From: Candidatus Poribacteria bacterium
GTDB taxonomy: Bacteria > Poribacteria > WGA-4E > WGA-3G
Assembly (NCBI GenBank): GCA_022823085.1
Contig: JAJDXV010000010.1
Span: 1-59,245, forward strand
Reading direction: 5' to 3'
DNA: 59,245 bases
Part shown: piece after piece, positions 51,371-59,245 of the stretch
Layout: each line of letters opens with the position of its first letter
Position numbering within the stretch: position 1 is the stretch's first letter
Made by a program: the position numbers and the translations under genes
Notes under the pieces: model-generated
What the model saw: the letters and a program-made list of their open reading frames with translations, nothing else
Database searches by the model: none
What the model was told of the DNA's origin: nothing

Positions 51371-52090
51371 CTATAATTCTGTTTTAATCTGATTCCAAAA
51401 CACCGTCAACTTTTCGCTTGCCGCGTCTTGTACGTATCCAGCGACACTTGTTTGACCTGTCTGTCTATTCACCTCAGCGTAATCGGTGTGCCACGCTCTT
51501 GATCCAATGCTCGTCGGACTAAAGAAGTGGTTATAAGCGTTTTCGGCAGCAATAACCGACGGCTGCGACATGCGTCCGTCTTCGGCGGGTGTCCCAACAT
51601 CTTTGAGTCCTGCCCACGGCGATGTGGAGATTTTGATGTTTTGGAGCACCGTCTTCTTCATCGCTATGAGACCGGATTCCGGTTCCTGTGGGTTTGGAAA
51701 AAACGCGAGTTTCATAATAAAACCGGAAGCCAGAAGAAAAAAGAGCAGCGCGGTAGCGTTAACAAGCCGTGGTGAGAGATCCAACTTTAGCCGATCAAGG
51801 CACCACGCCAACGGATTCGCGAAGAACGCCAACTGTTTCTGGTGATGGAGTTCTCGGATGCGTTGCTGAATGTTAGCAGCCAGTTTCGGTGGTGTTGCCG
51901 GTTCATCTACGCTCTCAAGCATACTCGCCGTGTTCCACAACGCTTCGTATTCCCTCTGGCATCCTTGGCAGCTCCGAAGGTGTTCTAAAACAGCACGCCG
52001 CGACACGCCGCCAGAAACCGCGTCTGTTGTTCGGGCATCTTCCGCTACGACTAAGTGAGGCAGATTGTTAAGAGCCTGTTCGCAATTCAT
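51371..52090 (-). CDS. Zinc-finger anti-sigma factor with C-terminal WG-like tag
   Basis: The 239-residue protein begins with a zinc-finger of the anti-sigma type, 'LEHLRSCQGCQREYEALW' (H-x3-C-x2-C). A linker and one membrane helix (ATALLFFLLASGFIMKL) follow, then an extracytoplasmic domain. It should hold the ECF sigma factor encoded directly upstream at the membrane. The last residues, 'EKLTVFWNQIKTEL', align with 'DKLTTIWGKLKTGL' of the LamG protein at 35924. An anti-sigma factor bearing the tag of exported proteins may sense their export or processing (inference). AAGGAGG lies 9 bases before the ATG; a TTG one codon upstream is less likely. Confidence 0.8.
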   Translation of the reverse strand: MNCEQALNNLPHLVVAEDARTTDAVSGGVSRRAVLEHLRSCQGCQREYEALWNTASMLESVDEPATPPKLAANIQQRIRELHHQKQLAFFANPLAWCLDRLKLDLSPRLVNATALLFFLLASGFIMKLAFFPNPQEPESGLIAMKKTVLQNIKISTSPWAGLKDVGTPAEDGRMSQPSVIAAENAYNHFFSPTSIGSRAWHTDYAEVNRQTGQTSVAGYVQDAASEKLTVFWNQIKTEL

Positions 52091-52107
52091 CAATAAACGC
52101 CTCCTTC

Positions 52108-52665
52108 TTAAAGATAATATTTGCTCAACTTCCGCTTAAGATTCTTCAGTGCCTGATTCAATCGTGAGGCGACCGTGCCTTCCGAACACTCCAAAATCTC
52201 CGCAATCTCTCGATATTTCAGGTGTTGCATATAGTAGAGCGTGACGACTTCGCGTTGCTTCGGGGGTAACCGATCAATAGCACCTTGAATCATCTCGCTC
52301 TGTTCGGTTTTAATCAGCATACGTTCAGGCGAGTCGTTCTCAGAAGCGGGACCATGGATTGCCGCCTCTCTGGTGTAAGCCGTCAACTTCCGCTCGTTGG
52401 ATTGCGATTTGCGGATATACTGCTGGCACGTGTTAATGCCGATACGATACAACCACGTTCCGAACTGGGACTGAAATTGGAACGATTTAACGGATTTGTA
52501 TGCCTCTAAAAATGTCTCTTGTGTCGCATCGGCGGCATCATCGGGATTACCAAGCATCCGATAGGCAAGCCCATAAATTTTTGAATGATGCCGATTAACA
52601 AGCTCGTTGAATGCTTCGGCATCTCCCTCCACTGTCTGGTGTACGTACACATCGTCAGGAATCAT
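52108..52665 (-). CDS. ECF RNA polymerase sigma factor (RpoE-like)
   Basis: The 185-residue protein has region 2 ('FNELVNRHHSKIYGLAYRMLGNPDDAADATQETFLEAYKSV...FGTWLYRIGINTC') and region 4 ('LPPKQREVVTLYYMQHLKYREIAEILECSEGTVASRLNQALKNLKRKL'). Its regulator follows after 17 bases, the standard sigma/anti-sigma layout. Upstream, two imperfect copies of a 45-base sequence (52690-52795) could contain an autoregulated promoter. The operon ends at a strong terminator. Confidence 0.9.
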   Translation of the reverse strand: MIPDDVYVHQTVEGDAEAFNELVNRHHSKIYGLAYRMLGNPDDAADATQETFLEAYKSVKSFQFQSQFGTWLYRIGINTCQQYIRKSQSNERKLTAYTREAAIHGPASENDSPERMLIKTEQSEMIQGAIDRLPPKQREVVTLYYMQHLKYREIAEILECSEGTVASRLNQALKNLKRKLSKYYL

Positions 52666-52689
52666 AAATCAAACTCTCTTTAGCAGGAT

Positions 52690-52795
52690 GTTGTGCATTC
52701 TGTTGCATCCAAGCCGGTTTTCCTTCACTTTTTTACAGGGACAAACGCGTTGTAAATATTTTGTTGTCTCCACATCGGTTCTTCTTCATTTTTTT
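52690..52795 (-). promoter_or_regulatory. Direct repeat upstream of the ECF sigma gene, candidate autoregulated promoter
   Basis: Copy 1 (52690-52734) and copy 2 (52749-52795) align along about 45 bases, sharing on the minus strand an A-run, GAAG, AACCG, TGGA, CAACA and ACAAC. The centre-to-centre distance is about 60 bases. Copy 1 is 25 bases before the sigma start codon. The GGAAAACC word recalls an ECF -35 box (GGAAC type). Confidence 0.5.
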
Positions 52796-52817
52796 CAGAG
52801 TTATCGGTTTTCAGTTA

Positions 52818-53324
52818 TCAGTCACCAGTTAAAGAGGTATTTGGACGCGTCTCAGGTTCCGTGCGCGGCGGTCGCCACGCGTGGCAACGTCCGGCAAAAC
52901 GTTTTAGGGAACTGCTTTTAACGATGATCGCCTGCGGACGGAGCACCGTGGCGTAGGATGTCAGGAGCGCGATCGTGTCAAGCAGAGAATTGTACCCTGA
53001 CATCCCGGACATATCAATATATATTTTACTGAACGGTTCACCGAGTTCCAATGCTGCCCGAACATCAAAGCCGTCAAGCACCTCAAAGTGTAGATCCGGG
53101 TGTCGCTCCCTCGCACGTTCAATGCATTTAAGGCTGATGTCCGTACCGACAACTCTTTTACAGTGCGGGGCGATTAGGGTTGTTGTCGTTCCCCATTCGC
53201 AGCCGATTTCTAACACAACATCTTCGGCGTTTACCCATACGGGGATCGTTGCGCGGTATTCTTTAACACCGCGTGTTGCGATAAACTCGGTGTGTCCGTC
53301 AAATAACTGGTTTTGGGTCGCCAT
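52818..53324 (-). CDS. Small SAM-dependent methyltransferase-like protein
   Basis: The 168-residue protein has the class I SAM motif 'VVLEIGCEWGTTTTLIAPHCKRVVGTDIS', then 'FEVLDGFDV' and 'KIYIDMSGMSGYNSLLD'. The IDMSG in place of the usual D-P-P-Y is not a DNA methylase motif, so a small molecule, protein or rRNA may be the substrate. I chose the ATG before 'TQNQLFDGHTEF'. The final residues (after 'HAWRPPRTEPE') are encoded by an 'aactggt' repeat and are unlikely to be native. It starts 28 bases after the HEAT-zinc gene, probably in one operon. Confidence 0.65.
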   Translation of the reverse strand: MATQNQLFDGHTEFIATRGVKEYRATIPVWVNAEDVVLEIGCEWGTTTTLIAPHCKRVVGTDISLKCIERARERHPDLHFEVLDGFDVRAALELGEPFSKIYIDMSGMSGYNSLLDTIALLTSYATVLRPQAIIVKSSSLKRFAGRCHAWRPPRTEPETRPNTSLTGD

Positions 53325-53352
53325 ATATATCTCTGATATAGACGGTCTATGT

Positions 53353-53904
53353 CTACACGGATTCACACGCTTCACAGACCAAAGCGAAACGTTTTGTGCC
53401 GTTCGTCTCAAACTCTGTTTCGTAATCGTAACTGACTTGGACGTTTGCGTCACCGCACCAATCGCAGCGTCCGGAGAAAGTGTGTGCTTTCTGCGCCAGC
53501 AGCATCTCTTTCTGTTCTTCTACCTTCCGAGTTTCGGCGATGAGGTCGAGTGCGCGTTGGCGCAGTCTCGGATCGGTCTCCTCTTTAGCGATTTTTTCGA
53601 GGAGCGGTTGCAGTCTCGGATCGTTCGGGTTTCCGCCGTCATCGAGTGTATGCCATGCGGCTCTACGGACACGCAGATCGGGATCGACCATACCTTTGTA
53701 GAGTGCCACCCAGACGGCATCAATCCGTTTCCGAACATGGCACGGACAGAGGTTATCCATTGCTTCAACGCGGTCATCGGGGTCAGAAGAGTAGGCGAGT
53801 TCGAGGTAGTATTCAACTTCATCCCCACGCAAGCGGTCCTCACGTCGGCGATGCGCTTTCTTCTGATACTTGTTCATCCCTTTAAAATTCTTTTGTTTTG
53901 GCAT
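53353..53904 (-). CDS. HEAT-repeat protein with C-terminal zinc ribbon
   Basis: The 183-residue protein has a basic start (MPKQKNFKGMNKYQKKAHRRRE), helical HEAT-like pairs (YYLELAYSSDPDDRVEAMDNL, PDLRVRRAAWHTLDDGG, PRLRQRALDLIAET) and a C-terminal ribbon 'GRCDWCGDANVQV...ALVCEACE' (C-x2-C...C-x2-C). I know of no precise function. The basic N-terminus and zinc ribbon suggest nucleic acid or ribosome binding. GGAGGAC precedes the ATG. Confidence 0.6.
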   Translation of the reverse strand: MPKQKNFKGMNKYQKKAHRRREDRLRGDEVEYYLELAYSSDPDDRVEAMDNLCPCHVRKRIDAVWVALYKGMVDPDLRVRRAAWHTLDDGGNPNDPRLQPLLEKIAKEETDPRLRQRALDLIAETRKVEEQKEMLLAQKAHTFSGRCDWCGDANVQVSYDYETEFETNGTKRFALVCEACESV

Positions 53905-53996
53905 CTGCGTCCTCCTATATTAACTTTAACACAATCTACGCTGCTTTTCTTCAAAAAATACGAAGTTTACAGAAATCGCTAACCGAATATCGCTTC

Positions 53997-56900
53997 TTAA
54001 TCAAATTTAAGCGGCTCCGTAACCTGTTGAAGCACTTCGTTTACTTTTTCTAACACCTCTTTTGATGGCGGTTCGCCCTCGGCGGTAATTGTGAGGCGAA
54101 ACTGGAAGTCAAGCTCAGGGGCGATATCCGCCAAATCAGCGACGGCTTCAGCTAAATCTTGGATTTCAATTTCGGTAAGGTTGGATTCAGTATGACCGAT
54201 CCACGCTGCCTGACGCACCGGGATATGATAAAAGTCGTCTGTTAATTCTCCATCCGAAATGATTAATCCACCGTCAATCGCGCCTTTCGCCGCTTCAAGA
54301 AACACATGATCGGCTATAATGATTCCTATATTGGATTCAAGTGTTTGTTTAATCAATCCCAATGTTGGATTTCCAGATTCCCATGCGGCTTTGGCATCAG
54401 TACCAATAAGATCTTTTGGTGTTATTTTCACAGTTGTCTGTGAAACTTTTAAACCGACTTTATCGGCTTCCTCAGCAGCACAGGGCCACGGTGGACTCCC
54501 CTCAACGAATTCAAAGAGTCTTTTATCTCGAGCGTCGTTGACAGCCTCAACAATTAATCGCCACGGAATCGGAGTACCTTTGAGAACCGTTAGTGCGTGC
54601 ATTATCTTACCGACAGATGAGGTTTCATTTTCCCATGCATCAGTCAAAACTTTCGCACTAATTTCAGAACCGCTGATGGGTTCTAACGGCGCGAGCAATT
54701 CCATATCGTCGGTTATCTCTGTGTCAGCAATCGGTTCTCTAAAATATGCCTTATTTTTATGGCGTGCCATCAGCAAACCGTTTTGAATAGCAGACTGGAT
54801 GATCTCTAAAAGAACATGGTCAGAGGCGAATTTTGGTATTTCATCTCCGTCAAAGAATTCTTGAATTGCGCCTACCGTTGTTGGAACATTATCGTCTTGC
54901 CACAATTCCGGTAATTGGCCGGGTGCTAATAACCCAGGACTGAGGTTGTGGAGTACCGCGTGTCCAATCGGAACGATTTCTAACGCTTTTTCTTTCTTCC
55001 AAAAATCCTCATCAGTAGTCGGTGTCTCGCGCCAGTAGGTATGCTGGGAACCGTCTGGACGGACGGTACGCAACACAATCTGACCTTCTGTAACGCCACG
55101 CCGAAGTGTGTCAATGAATACCTGTCGGTTTAGCAATCGCGGTAGACGCGGCAGACTTGCAAACATGCCGTATAAACCTTGTACGGGTTTAGCGGTTTCG
55201 TCTCCGCCCCAGATATCAAGGTAACTGTCCGGTGTAAGCAGTTCTGGGTCGAGTGAAGTTGCTAACAATCTATCCTCGTCAATTAAGGCTTTCTTCACGC
55301 GTTCAAACGGTGAATTCGGCCCTGGTGGTAACAAACTCGCTTTAATATCTCCATCTTCGTCAACAGCAATAAGTACATTGTACGCGGATATGACAGACTC
55401 CGAAATACCCGTTTCATCATCTCGTTTTCGTTTGGGGAGTAATGCTATCTGTTCTGGATTTAGAAGGTTTATGTCGTCTCCACTTTGGATGGATTCCCAC
55501 CCAAGGATTTTACGAATCCGTTGTCGCAGTCCTGCTAACAGTGCGTTTTCAGGGGTAAGCACGATAACACTGTTCCGATAAGTTCTATCGAAAAATGCTG
55601 AAAGCGGTGCAGAAACATTTTCACCCGGTACTGCCGTATTTTTAGGATCCGCGATCACAAAGCGGAGTTCTGGCGTATCGGAAATGTCAGTGGGTGAAGT
55701 GGGTAACGTATGCACATCAACTTTATCTGTGTTCCGACCCAATGCGGCACTTCTTATCCGTTTCACTAAGTTTTCGGTGATTTGGTCTTCGGTAATTCTT
55801 GCCATTGCGCGGACGTGCATGTTCGTCAGATTAGGTGTCGTTCCTAAAGCCCAACTGTTATCGTTTTCTTTAAGGAACCATGAGGCATCTCGCCATTCGG
55901 CAAGTCCTTTTTCAACGGATACTGCGTCGATGTCAGCGTGTGCTAATAGGAGGTGTAGGTCTGCCAATTCTGCTTTTTGTCCAAACGGCTGTGAGTGCAA
56001 AAAAGTGGCAAGAACTGCGGCTTCAATTTCGCGAGATTTCAGGAGTGGGAGTTGCTTCTGTACGGTCCGTGCCCTCTCCAATTCGCCTCTGAGAATCGGT
56101 GTCCACTTAATCCCTTCATCACACGCTTTAGTGAGTTCTGGTAAGGCATCGGAGAGTTCGGTGTCAGCAGAGAGGAGCGCGTTCGGACCGACAAATGCTG
56201 CGGGGTCTTTTCCGAAAGCCTCTCTCAGGATAAATGCGAAAGTCCGAAACATCCCACGTGTCCCTTGAAAATTATCCAGTTGCGTCCATTTTTGCTCAAA
56301 GACATCAATGAGATTTGGGTGGAACGGGTAAGATTTTAAGAGTTTGTCATAAGTTTCCTGATCTGTGTGGTGTCCTCGGAGGGCGAGTCTTTGTCGGGCT
56401 GCGATGAGGCTATTGACGATGGGATGGCGTTTTTCTTCGGGCAGGACGTATTCAAACAGCCGTCGTCGGAGCAGCTCTGACACATCTCCCTCTGAAATAG
56501 GTTCAGCGGTCTCATCCAACCTGTGGAATATCGTTTCTAACATATTTAGGACGCGGATGTCGGTGGGATCGTCGGCAATAATATCGGAGGTGATAAGGCT
56601 CGCTACGATTGCGGCGTTGTTAACCTTTTTCACTGCTTGCGTAAGGACCTGAAAAAAATCTCGAAGACTTCCGTATCGATTTGGATTCTCCTTGACAGCA
56701 GCAGATGTATACATGAGTGTTTCGTCCAGCAAAATGAGGGTAGAGAGTCCTTCGTTTTGTGGCAATTTGAGCAGGTTGACGAGGGGCGTTTCCGCTGGAT
56801 TGATATAATCGGTTTCGTGCTCGGCGACGATTTCAAGCCCTTTATCGCCAGCGAGTTGGTACGCCAACGCGCCCCACGGCGTTTTGAGTGTTTTTTCTGT

Positions 56901-57347
56901 TCCATCAGGGGCTATTGCCTGAAACCCGTTTTTCACGTCGAATTGGTCAAACGGGAGAATGGCAACGCGCGTTCGCGGTATCGTTGTTAACCCGCTGAAT
57001 TGGATAAATTCTTGGACAGTGCGGTGTACTTGGAAATCAGTGCCGTGTTCAGCCAAGTGTAAAAGGGTAATCAGCGAGTGGGTTTTCCCGCCGCCGTAAG
57101 CGACTTGAAGTGTGAGAACAGGGTTGCCATCTTTTCCGGATAGCCGTCGCAGGACGTTTCGAACCAACGTTTTGAGTTTATGGGTCGGGTAGGTGCGATC
57201 AAAGAAGAGAGTGGGGACTTGATAGACGTTTGGTGCGTCTTTCATTCGCACTTCATAAAGATCTGCTGCGAATTCTGCAGGTTCGAGTGTGCCTTGTCGG
57301 ACATCATCTCTTAAAACACAATGTTGATGCCATGCGTTCGTACTCAT
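53997..57347 (-). CDS. DUF499-type P-loop ATPase of a defence-associated locus
   Basis: The 1116-residue protein starts 'LRDDVRQGTLEPAEFAADLYEV' and carries Walker A 'AYGGGKTHSLITL' (83-90) and a Walker B 'LILLDE' (204-209), the DUF499 pattern ('L.YGGGKTH'). The rest is helical with winged-helix-like segments. DUF499 ATPases are found with DUF1156 DNA methylases, helicases and nucleases in phage-defence islands (established co-occurrence). Here its start codon shares one base with the stop of a HepT gene, and the C-terminal part of a DUF1156 methylase lies upstream on the same strand. A plausible role is ATP-driven sensing or loading on DNA, but its partners are reduced here. Confidence 0.8.
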   Translation of the reverse strand: MSTNAWHQHCVLRDDVRQGTLEPAEFAADLYEVRMKDAPNVYQVPTLFFDRTYPTHKLKTLVRNVLRRLSGKDGNPVLTLQVAYGGGKTHSLITLLHLAEHGTDFQVHRTVQEFIQFSGLTTIPRTRVAILPFDQFDVKNGFQAIAPDGTEKTLKTPWGALAYQLAGDKGLEIVAEHETDYINPAETPLVNLLKLPQNEGLSTLILLDETLMYTSAAVKENPNRYGSLRDFFQVLTQAVKKVNNAAIVASLITSDIIADDPTDIRVLNMLETIFHRLDETAEPISEGDVSELLRRRLFEYVLPEEKRHPIVNSLIAARQRLALRGHHTDQETYDKLLKSYPFHPNLIDVFEQKWTQLDNFQGTRGMFRTFAFILREAFGKDPAAFVGPNALLSADTELSDALPELTKACDEGIKWTPILRGELERARTVQKQLPLLKSREIEAAVLATFLHSQPFGQKAELADLHLLLAHADIDAVSVEKGLAEWRDASWFLKENDNSWALGTTPNLTNMHVRAMARITEDQITENLVKRIRSAALGRNTDKVDVHTLPTSPTDISDTPELRFVIADPKNTAVPGENVSAPLSAFFDRTYRNSVIVLTPENALLAGLRQRIRKILGWESIQSGDDINLLNPEQIALLPKRKRDDETGISESVISAYNVLIAVDEDGDIKASLLPPGPNSPFERVKKALIDEDRLLATSLDPELLTPDSYLDIWGGDETAKPVQGLYGMFASLPRLPRLLNRQVFIDTLRRGVTEGQIVLRTVRPDGSQHTYWRETPTTDEDFWKKEKALEIVPIGHAVLHNLSPGLLAPGQLPELWQDDNVPTTVGAIQEFFDGDEIPKFASDHVLLEIIQSAIQNGLLMARHKNKAYFREPIADTEITDDMELLAPLEPISGSEISAKVLTDAWENETSSVGKIMHALTVLKGTPIPWRLIVEAVNDARDKRLFEFVEGSPPWPCAAEEADKVGLKVSQTTVKITPKDLIGTDAKAAWESGNPTLGLIKQTLESNIGIIIADHVFLEAAKGAIDGGLIISDGELTDDFYHIPVRQAAWIGHTESNLTEIEIQDLAEAVADLADIAPELDFQFRLTITAEGEPPSKEVLEKVNEVLQQVTEPLKFD

Positions 57348-57697
57348 TATACTGATTCCTTTTCCATGTCCTCAAGAATTTGCTGGATGATAGGTTGCAG
57401 CTGCGGAATATCAACTTTAAGGGTATCCCAAACTACGACGTAGTCAACTGCAAAGTATGCATGGATAATCCGGTCGCGCATCCCTGCCATGTTTCGCCAC
57501 GGCACTTGTGGGTATTTCTGCCGAATCGTCTCTGGAACGTTCTTAGCGGCCTCTCCGATGATTGCAAGCTTTCCGACGACAGCCGAAGTGGTTTTATCAT
57601 CCTCAACAAATAGGTCAAAGTCCATCCCTTCAACGAATAATTGAATAGCGACCATCGCTTCAAAAATGTCCTTCAAGTAAAGGCGATGATTTCTCAT
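57347..57697 (-). CDS. hepT: HepT-family HEPN RNase toxin
   Basis: The 116-residue protein has the HepT four-helix fold: 'LYLKDIFEAMVAIQLFVEG', 'VVGKLAIIGEAAKNVPETI' and 'VPWRNMAGMRDRIIHAYFAVDY'. R74-x4-H79-x-Y81 is the RNase and AMP-acceptor motif. In known pairs MntA adds AMP units to the Tyr of HepT and silences it. The start overlaps the mntA stop (ATGA), and its own stop overlaps the DUF499 start, so mntA, hepT and DUF499 are one translational unit. Confidence 0.9.
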   Translation of the reverse strand: MRNHRLYLKDIFEAMVAIQLFVEGMDFDLFVEDDKTTSAVVGKLAIIGEAAKNVPETIRQKYPQVPWRNMAGMRDRIIHAYFAVDYVVVWDTLKVDIPQLQPIIQQILEDMEKESV

Positions 57698-57981
57698 AGA
57701 TATATGGCTTCGCTGAATACAGTCGCACGAAGTTCTTCCCGGAGTGAACGTCGCGTTACGACATCCACCTTACATCCAAGCCTGTCCTCCAAAAAGTGTT
57801 GGAGACCGACAAGATCCAGCAGCGTAGCACCGACATCTACATCAATCAAAAGATCCAAATCACTGTCTGCGTCGAAATCTCCTCGGGCGTAGGAACCAAA
57901 GACGGCTTTGATTTGTGCTTTGTACTGTTGGCGGATTTCGTCCTTTTCTTCTGCAACTATTTTTTTTAGTTCTTCAATCAT
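57694..57981 (-). CDS. mntA: MntA-family nucleotidyltransferase antitoxin
   Basis: The 95-residue protein has the minimal nucleotidyltransferase signature 'AVFGSYARGDFDADSDLDLLIDV' (Gly29-Ser30, Asp41-x-Asp43). 'LVGLQHFLEDRLGCKVDVVT' holds the third acidic residue. It should AMPylate HepT. I chose the ATG with GGAGGG 8 bases upstream; an earlier start would add ten residues of non-family sequence. It is the first gene of the mntA-hepT-DUF499 operon. No promoter stands out in the roughly 150 bases before it. Confidence 0.9.
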   Translation of the reverse strand: MIEELKKIVAEEKDEIRQQYKAQIKAVFGSYARGDFDADSDLDLLIDVDVGATLLDLVGLQHFLEDRLGCKVDVVTRRSLREELRATVFSEAIYL

Positions 57982-58138
57982 GATGCAACCCTCCGGGTGA
58001 TTTCTCACCAAATAGACCGGAGCGATCCATTAATAAGTCTTTTCATGCCTTGTATCGCATAGTTTAACACGATTCATACATCAAAATCAATCGAAAAAAG
58101 GTCCGCGATGTGAGGATCATTTTTATATAGACTCGTCA

Positions 58139-59122
58139 TTACGAACTTTCATCCAGTGAAAGTCTAAGTTGGACTACATCGGAGTCTGACCGGCCAGAAC
58201 TGGAAACTCCGCTTACCGGTTCACCCGGTTCGTAATTGATGAGTGTTTCCATGAGCGACCTTTCACTGGAACCTTGGGGACTCGTTTCAATGAGTGCCTG
58301 AACAACAGCTTTGAAAAGTGGGTTTTCTTGCAAGCCATGCTCATGGAAGTAGGCGTTGATGTGCGCGCTTTCGTTTGCATCCCAAAGTTTCATAACTCTG
58401 TGGATCATATCTATCATAGGGATTCTGCCTGAGGTGTGTGCAAAGCCGATTCGATCTGAAGTACGTTCGGTGTATCCGAGGAGTTTAAGGGCATTGCCGG
58501 AGCTTGCCTTCTTCAAGATGCCGACTTGTGGCGCGCGGAGATCATCAAGTGATACACCGTAGCCTTGTGCCAGTAGGATGCACTCGCCTACCGGGGCGTT
58601 CTCTGCCCCGAAATAATCCTTGTGCATCAGGTAATAACGCGTCCATTCGTCCAGTGCTTCTGTGCTGGTACCGTGTAGGATTTGCCCCAAGGCGAAGTCT
58701 GTCACCATCCGCCGCACTTCTGTGAGGAACTCGGTTACAGTGAAGGGTTGTCCATCCATGCGTTTGACTTCCGTGTAGCTGGAGTAGCTTTCCAAAGCAG
58801 GCCCGATGGCTGCCCATACGAAGTCGGGGCCTCGGATCCCTACATCCCAGAAATAGCGGAGACGTTCGGTAATTCGTTCCTGCATTTTGCGTTTAACTTC
58901 ACTATAACGCCCGTTTTTGGCGTTTGTAGGACGTTTTCGGCAGACAAGCCATAGCGAAGTTGCTAGGGCAGCACGCCCCAGCGCAGCTGTTCTGTTCCCT
59001 TTCTCGGTGTCAATTGGCCATGATGCCGTTACAGCAAAACCTGACCCAATAATTGCTTCCAACAGTGCCTCCCATGCATTCGGTTCTTTGTGAGCAAAAA
59101 CGATAACTAGTAGTCTATCCAC
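58139..59122 (-). pseudogene. C-terminal fragment of a DUF1156 DNA methylase
   Basis: The 327-residue frame begins 'LLVIVFAHKEPNAWEALLEAIIGSGFAVTASWPIDTEKG' and continues with 'LATSLWLVCRKRP' and a helical tail ending 'DVVQLRLSLDESS'. This is the last third of DUF1156 adenine-type methylases. Those have about 900 residues, with the SPPY catalytic motif and SAM site before this point. Those parts are absent: the frame opens at 59122 in A/T-rich DNA from which a plus-strand gene departs. So the methylase has been cut by rearrangement, yet the remaining frame is intact over 1 kb with no stops. It could be a pseudogene or a retained domain still working with DUF499. Confidence 0.75.
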
Positions 59123-59144
59123 TTTGATTTTGTGATAAAGTTTT

Positions 59145-59173
59145 TTGACTTTTTGCGGGTTTTATGGTAGACT
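59145..59173 (+). promoter_or_regulatory. Candidate promoter of the gene at the right edge
   Basis: TTGACT is followed after 17 bases by TAGACT. The layout and the GGTAGA.TCTA.G context match the site at 1548-1576. Confidence 0.45.
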
Positions 59174-59211
59174 CTAAGTTCTATCTATATCTCCTATCAG
59201 AGAGGACACGC

Positions 59212-59245
59212 ATGAAAAAGAATAAAAAATATCAAGTTGAACTCA
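59212..59245 (+). CDS. Start of a gene cut by the window edge
   Basis: An ATG 5 bases after AGAGGAC opens a frame reading MKKNKKYQVEL before the window ends. A candidate promoter lies upstream. Too little is present to name it; it may be a mobile-element gene, since it starts where the DUF1156 methylase is broken. Confidence 0.4.
   Translation, partial: MKKNKKYQVEL

Overview
The window is a 59 kb stretch of bacterial chromosome with no rRNA, tRNA or CRISPR array that I can see. Several traits together recall the uncultured, often sponge-associated Candidatus Poribacteria: secreted TolB-like propellers, CRTAC1-type FG-GAP proteins, a dockerin protein, a type IX-like 'YPNPFNP' tail, many Gfo/Idh/MocA and sugar-acid enzymes, and a short 'TT-x-WG-x-L/I-K' tag at the end of unrelated secreted proteins. 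That placement is inference, made without a marker gene. The DNA is rich in short dispersed repeats and gene remnants, as in a large, plastic genome.

Layout. (1) 0-7.8 kb: a duplicated module built from a small cysteine-rich secreted peptide, a six-bladed TolB-like propeller and a small ABM-like protein, interrupted by a decayed IS5-type transposase and a broken UshA-like phosphoesterase. (2) 7.8-11.5 kb, minus strand: a GH127 beta-L-arabinofuranosidase, a lipoprotein and a Gfo/Idh/MocA dehydrogenase. (3) 11.7-24.8 kb, plus strand: a MITE, a stand-alone InsA-like protein, secreted DUF1349-like, FG-GAP and WD40-dockerin proteins, a second Gfo/Idh/MocA enzyme, a class V aminotransferase, a serine acetyltransferase, a RelE-type pair and purH. 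(4) 24.9-36.7 kb: a mirrored HicA-HicB-HicB-HicA cluster, metabolic genes (Fe-ADH, 2-hydroxyacid dehydrogenase, HyuA), a PmeII-like restriction-modification pair on the minus strand, a mannonate dehydratase relative, a second FG-GAP protein and a LamG-like protein. (5) 36.8-42.4 kb: a TPR protein, murB, formamidase and a DUF559 remnant. (6) 42.4-51.2 kb, minus strand: an SDR and an oligopeptide ABC transporter (oppD-oppF-[MNT/HEPN]-oppA-oppB-oppC) behind a near-consensus promoter. (7) 51.3-59.2 kb, minus strand: an ECF sigma factor and its anti-sigma factor, two small genes, then a tightly overlapping mntA-hepT-DUF499 operon beside the surviving C-terminus of a DUF1156 DNA methylase, which looks like a remodelled defence island.

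Functional picture. The metabolic genes fit a heterotroph using arabinose-rich glycans, uronic acids, peptides and amides. The secreted propeller, FG-GAP and LamG-like proteins look like surface or extracellular binding proteins that share a C-terminal tag. Six toxin-antitoxin-like units, one R-M system and the DUF499 locus mark the accessory content.

The most notable signals are: the paired cysteine-rich peptides with an identical leader, a covarying 5' UTR hairpin and a very strong Shine-Dalgarno; the C-terminal WG tag; a MITE family with exact 5-bp target duplications; and a short repeat carrying its own ribosome-binding sequence that sits just before start codons or is read through in frame inside genes.
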